This document shows, one piece after another, positions 54,384 through 62,935 of a DNA stretch of 64,000 nucleotides; the stretch's first letter is position 1, and each line of letters opens with the position of its first letter. The stretch is from contig CAWDJF010000004.1 of NCBI GenBank assembly GCA_963802575.1, positions 496,001 to 560,000 of the forward strand. The letters run 5' to 3'. The notes under the pieces were generated by a model, which was not told the DNA's origin, did no database searches, and saw only the letters and a program-made list of their open reading frames with translations. This DNA is from DATFTE01 sp963802575. GTDB taxonomy: Bacteria; Acidobacteriota; Terriglobia; Terriglobales; Acidobacteriaceae. The position numbers and the translations under genes are program-made.

Positions 54384-55178
54384 ATGGTTTTTGCCGGAGA
54401 CTCAGAGATTCATGATTCGTTTGATATCTTGATGGAGATGAATAACCGGTATAGCTCGCACGACGGATTCTGGGCGTCAGCGCTAGGCAGTCTGTGTTTC
54501 GAACGCTTTTGCCGGGCATTCTTCAAGTGGTATTGTCCCCTTACGGTAGAGGAAAGACATCATCTTCCGGACGCACCATTTCTGCTTTGCAGCAATCACA
54601 CCAGTCATGCAGACAGTGCGGTCTTGATGACCGCGAGCGGACGCAGCTTTCGCAGCTTTGCTCTGATCGGCGCCAGCGACTATTTCTTTCGCTCGCGACT
54701 CCTGCGCTGGGCCGTGTCTTCGCTGATGAATGTCATACCAATCGATCGTGAACCAGGGGCTAAGTCGCTCTCTTCCTGCCTGGCAACTTGTCGGCAATTC
54801 ATGCAGCAAACCGCAGGCAGCCTCATTCTTTATCCTGAGGGCACTCGGTCGCAGGACGGTGAGGTGAGGGCATTCAAGAGCGGTGTGGCCCTGTTTGCCA
54901 TCGAACTTGACGTACCGGTCGTTCCCGCATACATAGAAGGTGCGCACAACATTCTCCCGAAGGGACACTATGTGCCCAGGGCCGGTCCGGTGACGGTACG
55001 TTTCGGAGAACCCGTTGAACTGGCACGTCTGCAATCAGGAGAACTTCCACGCGAACGACGGCGCCGTGCAGTTGAGCAACTCACGGAAAGCATTCGAATG
55101 CTTAGCTCTCGCCGCGAGGCGCAAGAGTCAGCAGCGGAGTTGCAGGAAAAAGGAACAACATCGCAGTTTCACGAGTGA
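54384..55178 (+). CDS. PlsC-type lysophospholipid/glycerol-phosphate acyltransferase
   Basis: 264 residues. H72xxxxD77 (NHTSHAD) is the catalytic HX4D motif, FFRSRLLRWAVSSLMNVIPIDRE is the block-2/3 region with its Arg, and PEGTRS at 151-156 is the acyl-acceptor phosphate-binding motif. VVPAYIEGAHNILPKG is the fourth block. It acylates a glycerol-phosphate type acceptor at the inner membrane. ATG 54384 or 54432 could start translation. It is separated by only 4 bp from the alkyl-DHAP synthase-like gene, so the two act together, probably in ether phospholipid synthesis. Confidence 0.8.
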   Translation: MVFAGDSEIHDSFDILMEMNNRYSSHDGFWASALGSLCFERFCRAFFKWYCPLTVEERHHLPDAPFLLCSNHTSHADSAVLMTASGRSFRSFALIGASDYFFRSRLLRWAVSSLMNVIPIDREPGAKSLSSCLATCRQFMQQTAGSLILYPEGTRSQDGEVRAFKSGVALFAIELDVPVVPAYIEGAHNILPKGHYVPRAGPVTVRFGEPVELARLQSGELPRERRRRAVEQLTESIRMLSSRREAQESAAELQEKGTTSQFHE

Positions 55179-55182
55179 AGAC

Positions 55183-56871
55183 ATGGCCCACGAACCAAGG
55201 CACATGAAGTGGTGGGGTTGGGGATATGACGACGTGGAATTTCGCGCCAACCACCATCCTGACTTTTGGCCCTACGCCAAGTCTGTCCTTGATATTGAAA
55301 GCGATGACTTCACAAGACCCGAGTGGAGCCTGGAATCGATCGAACTGCCGGAAGCCTGTGCCGATGAGCCATTCTTGGCCAAACTCCGTAGTTGTCTTGC
55401 GCCCGGCCAGATCACGGATGACGCGAAGCAGCGGGTCATCCACTCGTATGGAAAGGGATTCCGCGATCTGTTTCGCCTGCGCCGTGGCATTGCGGCAGGT
55501 GCACCTGATCTGATTATTTATCCCGAAAGTGAGCGCGAAGTATGCCTTACGATTCGCGCGGCGGCCGAGCGCGACGTTGTGTTGATTCCCTTCGGGGGAG
55601 GATCGAACATAGCTGGGTGCCTCGAGCGAATGGATGCTAGACGCATGTGCGTGTCGCTTGATATGCGGCGGATGCGTCGAGTGTTGACGGTGGACAGACG
55701 CTCCTTTACCGCACAGATCGAAGCCGGAGTCTTTGGCCCGGACCTCGAAGAACAGTTGGGCGCACACGGAATGACGCTGGGCCATTTTCCCGACTCGTTC
55801 CTGCACTCCACTCTCGGCGGTTGGATCGCCACGCGCTCAGCGGGGATGCAAAGCGATAAGTACGGCAAGATCGAAGATATGGTGATCGCCGTACGCATGG
55901 TGACTCCAGAAGGCGTGCTGCAGACGCGTATGGTCCCCAAGTCCTCGAACGGTATCGATGTCAATCACCTCTGCATCGGCAGTGAAGGGACGCTTGGCGT
56001 GATCACCGAGGCCACCATGCGCATCCACGCCGTTCCCGAATCGCGGCAGGTGCGGGGCTATCTGTTTCCCGAATTCGAGGGCGGTATTGAAGCCATGTTT
56101 CAGTGTGTGAGACAGGAGTGCATGCCGGCCATGGTACGCCTCAACGATCCCGATAAGACGGCGCTTTCGCTGGCCTTTCGGCCGCCGGCCTCAGGCTTCA
56201 CGAAGATGGCCGGTAGCCTTTTCAAAACCTATCTGCGAGCCAAAGGGGTTGTCCAGCCTAGAGCGTGCCTCATGCTTACCGCCTTTGAGGGCAGTCCGCG
56301 CAGCGTTTCCTCGCGGTTGCAGCAAGCGGAAGGAATTTATCAAAAATGCGGCGCGGTTGGCTTAGGGGCCGGTCCCGGGAAGTCATTTGAGGCAACCAAG
56401 TATGATTTTCCCCACATCCGCGATTTCTTGCTTGACCGCAATGTCACAACCGACGTGAGTGAGACCGCGACCGTATGGAGTAATATCGCCAAGTTGTATC
56501 AGGACACTATCGCTGTTCTGCGCGCCGAAATCAGTAAGAGCGGGGTCCGTCCTTGGGTTGGCTGTCATATCAGCCATACCTATCCGTGTGGGGCCAGTCT
56601 CTACTTCACGTTCGGTCTCCGGCAACAATTCGGACGCGAAATGGAGCAATACCTTCAAGTCAAGCGCGCCGTTCAGCAGTCGTTCATCGACAACGGGGCG
56701 ACACTTTCTCATCACCACGCAGTCGGGACCGAGCACCTGCCATGGCTAGCCGCTGATATTTCCCCGGTGGGCGTGAAGGCCGTCTCTGCCATCAAACAGG
56801 GACTTGACCCTGCTAACATCATGAACCCGGGCCGGCTGCTACCGTCCTCAACTTCGCTTGAGAGTGGATGA
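55183..56871 (+). CDS. Alkyldihydroxyacetonephosphate synthase-like FAD-binding oxidase
   Basis: 562 residues. The N-terminal KWWGWGYDDVEF is typical of the family. The PCMH-type FAD domain has IPFGGGSN at 135-142, GHFPDSFLHSTLGGWIATRSAGMQSDKYGKIEDMV and CIGSEGTLGVITEATMRIH. The C-terminal lobe keeps LSHHHAVGTEHLPW, the His-rich active-site motif of alkyl-DHAP synthase, and ends with a LDPANIMNPGRL motif. The eukaryotic enzyme swaps the acyl chain of acyl-DHAP for a fatty alcohol, making the ether bond. D-lactate dehydrogenase-type activity is the alternative, but WWGWG and SHHH favour ether-lipid synthesis. It lies 4 bp after plsC. Confidence 0.8.
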   Translation: MAHEPRHMKWWGWGYDDVEFRANHHPDFWPYAKSVLDIESDDFTRPEWSLESIELPEACADEPFLAKLRSCLAPGQITDDAKQRVIHSYGKGFRDLFRLRRGIAAGAPDLIIYPESEREVCLTIRAAAERDVVLIPFGGGSNIAGCLERMDARRMCVSLDMRRMRRVLTVDRRSFTAQIEAGVFGPDLEEQLGAHGMTLGHFPDSFLHSTLGGWIATRSAGMQSDKYGKIEDMVIAVRMVTPEGVLQTRMVPKSSNGIDVNHLCIGSEGTLGVITEATMRIHAVPESRQVRGYLFPEFEGGIEAMFQCVRQECMPAMVRLNDPDKTALSLAFRPPASGFTKMAGSLFKTYLRAKGVVQPRACLMLTAFEGSPRSVSSRLQQAEGIYQKCGAVGLGAGPGKSFEATKYDFPHIRDFLLDRNVTTDVSETATVWSNIAKLYQDTIAVLRAEISKSGVRPWVGCHISHTYPCGASLYFTFGLRQQFGREMEQYLQVKRAVQQSFIDNGATLSHHHAVGTEHLPWLAADISPVGVKAVSAIKQGLDPANIMNPGRLLPSSTSLESG

Positions 56872-56989
56872 ATGATTGTCGCCTGAATTTTGCGCCTTCG
56901 ACCTGCTGTAGCAACTTCTCTAACTTGTTACTCTCGTTACTTGAGGGGAGACTCTGATTTCTGCTTGAATCGTCCCGCGCGGAGTCATC

Positions 56990-57844
56990 GTGAAAATATA
57001 CAACGTCATAGGCTATCTGATCATTCTCGTCTACACGCTGGCTTGTATGTATTCCGCCCCAGCTCACTTGGGACCGTGGAACGGCTTGTTAATCGGCGCT
57101 GTCTATTTCATCTTCTGCTGGTTTATGGGTGGATTGTATTTGGCCGATCTTCTTCATTTGGGAATCGCTCATCGTTCACTCGACTACAAGGAATGGTTCA
57201 TAAAACTCGTCACTGTCGTGAATAACATCTTCGCGCTTTACGTGGAGCCGGTGTCCTGGGTGAATCGCCATCGATTGCATCACAGAAATGCTGACCACGA
57301 TGGAGATCCCAACAAACTTTCAAGCGACGGTTTTTGGCGAACCGCATATCTCTGTGTGCTGCCGTATCAATGTCAAGAGAATTTGGCCAGTGACAAGATT
57401 TTGAAGTCTCGCACGTTTCGGGTTGTTGGGAACCCGTTGTTTGCAATCGCTGCACAAGCATTCAACTTTTATCTGTTATGGAAGTTGACCGGAAGCCTGA
57501 AATTTGTAGCGGTGATGTGGTTTGGAATGCGAATTTTTGCGTGGTGGGTCAATATGATTCAAAACTACTGGACCCACACGCGAGAGTTTGGATACCGACG
57601 GTATGACGATGACGACAACGCCATGAACATTGGCGAGTGGCTACCGGTAACGGCGACCTTTAGCGCATGCTTGCAAAATAATCATCACCACTATCCAGGC
57701 CTTTTGCGGCTAAGCCACGACGATTCCGAATACGACTTTGGATTTCTAACCGTCAAGGTTATGAAATATCTTGGCTTGGTGAAGGCAACAACGAGGGGTG
57801 AAACGATACCCAACGACGTTCCATTACCCGCACTAGACTTCTAG
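56990..57844 (+). CDS. Membrane fatty-acid desaturase
   Basis: 284 residues with about four membrane helices and three His boxes: HLGIAHR (first), NRHRLHHRNADHDGDP (second, HxxHH) and QNNHHHYPG (third). This is the acyl-CoA/acyl-lipid delta-9 desaturase pattern using a di-iron centre. GTG 56990 with GGAG five bases upstream is the likely start. It follows the alkyl-DHAP synthase-like gene on the same strand by 118 bp and would act on the acyl or alkyl chains made or transferred here. The stop codon overlaps the stop of the convergent hydroxylase gene. Confidence 0.8.
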   Translation: MKIYNVIGYLIILVYTLACMYSAPAHLGPWNGLLIGAVYFIFCWFMGGLYLADLLHLGIAHRSLDYKEWFIKLVTVVNNIFALYVEPVSWVNRHRLHHRNADHDGDPNKLSSDGFWRTAYLCVLPYQCQENLASDKILKSRTFRVVGNPLFAIAAQAFNFYLLWKLTGSLKFVAVMWFGMRIFAWWVNMIQNYWTHTREFGYRRYDDDDNAMNIGEWLPVTATFSACLQNNHHHYPGLLRLSHDDSEYDFGFLTVKVMKYLGLVKATTRGETIPNDVPLPALDF

Positions 57845-58971
57845 GGCGCTCTCTTCCTTATCGTAAATGGTTCAATCGTTTGTCCCAGAAAGCTGGGCGA
57901 AATCTCTTCTCCGTCCAGGCCATAACGTTCCGGCCAATGCTCAGGATAATAATAAGTTCCGAAGATTTTATCGATCCAGGGAAAGTGGATGGCAAAGTTC
58001 TTATCGATACCCTCTTTTTGCGACGTATGATGCCAATGATGATATCTCGGCATGACCAAATATTTTTCGAGCCATTTCGCATTGGGACCGAAATTGCAAT
58101 GAGTCCAGGTAGCGTGAAGGGTAACAAAGATCAGATACGCCAGGATGATAGATTGCGAAAATCCAAGCATAAGAGGAACCAGGATAAATCCGCGCACAAG
58201 TGTGTCGTCGACAAAGTGGGAGCGTGAGCCCGCGATCCAATCAAGCGCCTTCGACGAATGGTGTACGGCATGAAAGCGCCATAGAAAAGGCACTTTGTGC
58301 AAAGCCAAATGAATAAAATATTCAGCCACGTCCGCAACCACGACTGCCAAGGCAAATTGCAAAATCCACGACAGTCGAGCGATCGAATGTTGGAGAACCG
58401 GAACGCCCAAATATTTAACGGCTTGGGTGGCGGGCAATAGCACCAGAAAAGACAAAACCTGGATAGGGAGATGAGTGGACATGAAGTAAACAACGTCCAA
58501 AGTCCACTGGTTCCTGAATGTTCCTTGTTCTGGATACTGCGGCCAGAGTCTCTCCAGTGGCACATAGATCAGCGCCATCAAAAACAAATCAAGCAAGAAC
58601 CAGTCAAGGCCGATTGCCGGCCTGTCGCGCAGCGTCTCGTTGATCTGTACGCTTGATCCTCCCAAAGCCGTTGCCGCGATGGCGAGTAACATTCCTGTCA
58701 ATGGCAAAATCTTTTTCTTGCGCAGAATCGAAGAAATGACTCCGAATAAAATTGCCCCCACTACGAGGAATTGAATTAGAACGCGCATGGTGTGCATCGG
58801 ATAATGTGGACGCAGTTCGGGAGAAGTTAGCAGCTGAGGAAAGTGCAGGCACAAAACTCCTCCGAACGACAGAAGTCCAAAAAACGCTGATAAGATTCCA
58901 CTCCACCAACCGGTCCCAAAACCAGTAGACTCAGCATCACCAAAGAATTTATTAATTCTTTCCTCGATCAC
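57841..58971 (-). CDS. Fatty-acid hydroxylase/sterol-desaturase superfamily membrane protein
   Basis: About 376 residues with about seven membrane helices. His clusters: HLALHK, FHAVHHSSKALDW, ATWTHCNFGPN and RYHHWHHTS, the di-iron set of the superfamily. ERLWPQYPEQ and IDKNFAIHFPWIDKIFGTYY are common in bacterial members. It may hydroxylate, desaturate or cleave an alkyl or acyl chain; an alkylglycerol-monooxygenase-like role would fit the ether-lipid neighbours but is only inferred. GTG 58971 with GGGAG upstream was chosen; GTG 58998 and an earlier start near 59073 are possible. Confidence 0.75.
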   Translation of the reverse strand: MIEERINKFFGDAESTGFGTGWWSGILSAFFGLLSFGGVLCLHFPQLLTSPELRPHYPMHTMRVLIQFLVVGAILFGVISSILRKKKILPLTGMLLAIAATALGGSSVQINETLRDRPAIGLDWFLLDLFLMALIYVPLERLWPQYPEQGTFRNQWTLDVVYFMSTHLPIQVLSFLVLLPATQAVKYLGVPVLQHSIARLSWILQFALAVVVADVAEYFIHLALHKVPFLWRFHAVHHSSKALDWIAGSRSHFVDDTLVRGFILVPLMLGFSQSIILAYLIFVTLHATWTHCNFGPNAKWLEKYLVMPRYHHWHHTSQKEGIDKNFAIHFPWIDKIFGTYYYPEHWPERYGLDGEEISPSFLGQTIEPFTIRKRAP

Positions 58972-59395
58972 GATGTCTCCCAGTTTAAGTCTCTTCACGG
59001 CCGCGAAATAGTAACAATCGGGACAACGTTGTGCAGCGTGAGGAGTCCGAACCGAACAGAGCAGTCCCACCACAGGGTCACTGCGTCATGCTCTTGCCTT
59101 CGAACTCCCGGACAGAAAATCCCCGTTAGGATTTTAGGATGGCATGAAGGCGCAAACAACGTCTGCATTCGCCATCGGGCTACTTCTTGGATAACGGAAG
59201 TAACCTCTTGGTGGAGCAAAAAGGTGCAGTAGTCAGCGCAGGCGTTGGGAGGTCGGAGGTCCTTACTTCCACGGGCACAGTGTCTACGCGATGGCCCTTG
59301 GCCGAAGCCTTATCGGCACTTTGTATTCTCTATCCGAAGCCGCGTCTAGTACTGTTTCTGTCCTCACCCAACCCTGTGTCGCTGCAGGACGTGCC
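58972..59395. other. Intergenic region, nothing clear
   Basis: No convincing gene in either strand. The promoter of the hydroxylase gene should be here. Confidence 0.3.
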
Positions 59396-62300
59396 TCAAT
59401 AGATGAGCTTTAGCGAAAACTGAATTTGCCGTGAGGTTCCTGCGGTCTTGCTGATCATGCCAAACCCTGTACCCGCGATGGTGTTCGCGGGTAGCCCCAG
59501 ATTGACGATGTTCAACAGATTAAAGAACTCTCCGCGGAATTGCAGATCCCCTCGCTCCAAGCCGTTTTCCCGGTGGCCAATCGGAGTTGTCTTGATGAGC
59601 GCAAAATCGAAATCATAATATGCCGGGCCGCGAAATGTATTACGGCCGAGCGTTCCAAAGCGCCCGGAGTTTGGTCCGGTGCCGCCCGCGATCCCTATGG
59701 GAATTGAAAAGAAGCTTCCGTTGTTCGCGCCCCGCCCAAAATAATCGTCGCGCGGTCGGGTTGAACTGCCGGCGCTCGAAAGGTCCGGTATCCCAATCTG
59801 GTCCGGCCGGTCCGCGCCAATGGTTCCCGCGCCCGTCTGCTGGATACCCGAATAAACCGTAAACGGCGAACCACTGGTGATGGTCGAGATGCTCAGCAAC
59901 TCCCAGCCCTTCGTCAACAGCTTGGTTCGATCCGACTGAAGTCCCAAATGCTCGAAATGCAAGGCCTGGGCTGCGCTCAAGGTGAAGGCCTGCGTCACAT
60001 CAAAGCTTGACGGCCCTCCTTCCGCTTGTGTATCGAACGGGTTTTGCGGACTGAACAACGTCACAGCCCCGGTGGATCCTGTTCCTCCGATAATGCCGCT
60101 GACATCATCCAGCGATTTGCTCCAAGTGTAGCCCGCTTGCAATGACGGGCCGCCGTGCCCAACATTTCCTGACAAGGAGGTCTGCAAGGCGTTGTACGAG
60201 GAGTGCGAGGTCCCTGTCAGCACAGACTCGAATCCGAAACCTCCCGTCACCGCTCCGCTACTGTCGAAGGTTGTAAATCGCGCAAATTCCCGATCTGCTC
60301 CGGGATAAGCGTTTGGATAGGACATTCTGGGAAGTCGGAACGCCGATGTTCCGACATACGCGATATCGGCCGTGAGGCCGCCGAAAGCCCGTTCCAACCC
60401 CAGCGTCCAAGTTTGCAGGTAGCCATTGCCGAAGCGCCGGTCGATCCCCGACAGGCTCAGCAGCGAGAGCTGATGACTTGGCGAGAGCGCTGCCAAATCC
60501 TGCTGGTATCGATTCACGTCCATCACCGTGTTCGCCGGCACTTTTTTCGGATCGCCGCTAGCCAGCACGTTCACGCCAGCGGTGTTATAGACTGGCGGCA
60601 ATTCGTTCGGTGTAATTTGGAATCCGTAGGCAATCTCCCCGTTTTGCGCCGCATTGACGCGGGGATAAACAACGTAGGGCGTTGACCCCGTAAGAAGATT
60701 GTCCTGCCAGATATTTGGCGGAATCACTGTGATCGCCCCGCCGATGTGCACATGCACCGCGTGGGGCGCGTTCCAGTCAAGCTGAACACGCGGCCCCCAA
60801 CCGTTCCAATCGGTTTGGTAAGTAGGCTGCGGATTGATCAAGTATTCCTGGCCAACGCCCGCGGGTGGAAACGAATTCAGAAAACTCGAAGTTCGGTGCG
60901 CCCGCTCCGAAATCGGCGTGTAGAGCTCATATCGCAGCCCCCATCCGAGCGTCCATTGCGGATTGATTCTCCACGTGTCCTCGATGTAGGCGTTCACGTC
61001 ATTCCGATTGATCGCCGCGGGCCCGATGTGCGCACCATTCGACGAATAAGGTGGGGCCACTGCAATCGTGTAACCGTACGGATATCCGACCAGCAGGCTG
61101 CTCAGCGTGTCTGGCAGCGGATCGCCGACTTGCACATTATGCTGTCCGCTCGCGGAGGGAATGAACACTGGCGAGTAAACCGTTCCGCCGCCAAAATCAT
61201 ATTCGCCATTAGGACTGATTCCGAAGTAGGTCGTGTCCCGATTAAGTCGTGCCTCCACACCCCACTTCACCGCGTGCCGCGGGCTCGTCCATGCAAAATT
61301 CAATTGTCCCTGGAACAAATTCCCAAACGCTGACATCACCGAGCCCGCCGCGTTGTTGTACGCTTCATACAGACCATCGTTGAACTTGAGGGCCGGATCG
61401 GTGTGGTTCGGAGTCACAAACGAAGGCGTGGTCCGCGTAAAACTCAACGATGTCGACCAGAGAAAGCGCGGTGACGCGGCGCGCGTGTAAGTGATGACCC
61501 CGTTCCGCTGCCGATCCACGTACTGCACGCCGAAGCTCGGATCGAGCAGCGTTTGATCGGGATTTGTTGTCGGTCCCGTCAGATTGTCGTAATTGAATCG
61601 ACCAAACAATTGTCCTTTTGCGCCAACTGTTTGATCGATGCGGATAGAAAACTGATCCGTGTCCGTGTTCACCTTCGACGGCGCAGCATAGGTTCGCGCA
61701 CCGTACGCGCCGGTTGGGTTGTTGGGGAGTGGATAGCGGGCCAGCACCGCAGCAATTGCCGGATTCACCGGTACATGCAGCGTGTCTGTGCTGCCGTCCG
61801 GGTATGTGACCATGTCCTGACCCGCTCGCTCGGCTACGGTTGGTACAGCCAGAACCTGGGTCGTTCCCAGCACCTGCCTGAATCCCTGATACTGCACAAA
61901 ATAGAACGTGCGGTCCCGGCCGTCATACAGATGCGGCAACACGACCGGCCCGCCATTCGTAAATCCAAACTCATTTCGACGGAACGGAGGAATTCTGCCC
62001 GGCTCCGCAACCGATGGGTGATCGAAATAATTTCGCGCATCGAGAGCGGAGTTCCTTAAGAACTCGAACAATGATCCGTGAAAACCGTTTTTCCCGGACC
62101 GTGTCACGATATTGGTAAAGCCAGCCGCGCCGCGCCCGATGTCCGCCGGCATCCAGCCCGAGCTTGATTGCAATTCCTGAATCGCGTCCACGTCGAAATT
62201 CGTGAACGTGCTCCCGCCCATCTCCGGATCGCTCACATCCGCACCGTCCATCGCGAACACGGCCTCAACACCGCGCTGTCCGTTGATGGCAAACTGCTGG

Positions 62301-62854
62301 GTGAAATTCGTCTGCCCGTTCACGTCGGTCATTGTGCCCGCTGCTAACAACAACAACGCGCTGAAGTCGCGCCCATTCAACGGCAACTCATTGACCTTTT
62401 GGCTCGAGAGTTTCTCATCGCTCGTTCCGCTGGCCGAGTTCGAAGTTGTGCTCGGGTTTCCATCCGAGACTCCTGCCGAAGTTTGCGGATTAGCTTCAAT
62501 CGACAGCACGTTTTGATCGGACAGCGTCAGAACAACGGAAGCGCTGCTGATATTTACCGCCAGCGGTGTGGTTGGACCGTGTCCGGTCCGCTGCACAGTA
62601 ATGGTGTGTGGCTCTTTTGCGACGCTCTCGATCGAAAACTTCCCATCAGATCCTGTGATCGCCGTCTGCTTTTTCCCCAATGTGGATACTGTCACTTTCG
62701 CACCTGGGACAACTTGTCCGGCGGCCGTGCGAACGACACCGGTCCAAGTCGTCGTCGCAGCCTGTTGTGCGTTGAGTGGAACCGCGATCGCTATGAGGCT
62801 ACAAAAAGCAAACCTTTCGATGGAGCGGACCACCTTCTTAAACGTCTGAGCCAT
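59396..62854 (-). CDS. Oar-like TonB-dependent receptor with carboxypeptidase-regulatory-like domain
   Basis: 1152 residues. A signal peptide (IERFAFCSLIAIAVPLNAQ) is followed at residues about 30-115 by a carboxypeptidase-regulatory-like beta-sandwich (WTGVVRTAAGQVVPGAKVTVS). The plug contains VNELPLNGRDFSALLLLAAG, NGQRGVEAVFAMDGADVSDPEMGG and TRSGKNGFHGSLFEFLRNSALDARNYFD. A large barrel follows, ending QIQFSLKLIY. It is an outer-membrane importer; the adjacent GH3 glycosidase on the same strand suggests a carbohydrate ligand. ATG 62854 has GAAGGGA upstream. Confidence 0.92.
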   Translation of the reverse strand: MAQTFKKVVRSIERFAFCSLIAIAVPLNAQQAATTTWTGVVRTAAGQVVPGAKVTVSTLGKKQTAITGSDGKFSIESVAKEPHTITVQRTGHGPTTPLAVNISSASVVLTLSDQNVLSIEANPQTSAGVSDGNPSTTSNSASGTSDEKLSSQKVNELPLNGRDFSALLLLAAGTMTDVNGQTNFTQQFAINGQRGVEAVFAMDGADVSDPEMGGSTFTNFDVDAIQELQSSSGWMPADIGRGAAGFTNIVTRSGKNGFHGSLFEFLRNSALDARNYFDHPSVAEPGRIPPFRRNEFGFTNGGPVVLPHLYDGRDRTFYFVQYQGFRQVLGTTQVLAVPTVAERAGQDMVTYPDGSTDTLHVPVNPAIAAVLARYPLPNNPTGAYGARTYAAPSKVNTDTDQFSIRIDQTVGAKGQLFGRFNYDNLTGPTTNPDQTLLDPSFGVQYVDRQRNGVITYTRAASPRFLWSTSLSFTRTTPSFVTPNHTDPALKFNDGLYEAYNNAAGSVMSAFGNLFQGQLNFAWTSPRHAVKWGVEARLNRDTTYFGISPNGEYDFGGGTVYSPVFIPSASGQHNVQVGDPLPDTLSSLLVGYPYGYTIAVAPPYSSNGAHIGPAAINRNDVNAYIEDTWRINPQWTLGWGLRYELYTPISERAHRTSSFLNSFPPAGVGQEYLINPQPTYQTDWNGWGPRVQLDWNAPHAVHVHIGGAITVIPPNIWQDNLLTGSTPYVVYPRVNAAQNGEIAYGFQITPNELPPVYNTAGVNVLASGDPKKVPANTVMDVNRYQQDLAALSPSHQLSLLSLSGIDRRFGNGYLQTWTLGLERAFGGLTADIAYVGTSAFRLPRMSYPNAYPGADREFARFTTFDSSGAVTGGFGFESVLTGTSHSSYNALQTSLSGNVGHGGPSLQAGYTWSKSLDDVSGIIGGTGSTGAVTLFSPQNPFDTQAEGGPSSFDVTQAFTLSAAQALHFEHLGLQSDRTKLLTKGWELLSISTITSGSPFTVYSGIQQTGAGTIGADRPDQIGIPDLSSAGSSTRPRDDYFGRGANNGSFFSIPIGIAGGTGPNSGRFGTLGRNTFRGPAYYDFDFALIKTTPIGHRENGLERGDLQFRGEFFNLLNIVNLGLPANTIAGTGFGMISKTAGTSRQIQFSLKLIY

Positions 62855-62935
62855 CAAAAATTCCCTTCGGGTTGCGGATGCAAGCATCGAGAATTGCTCG
62901 CTCAACAGTGAAATACTCTCTTATTCGTGAGTATT

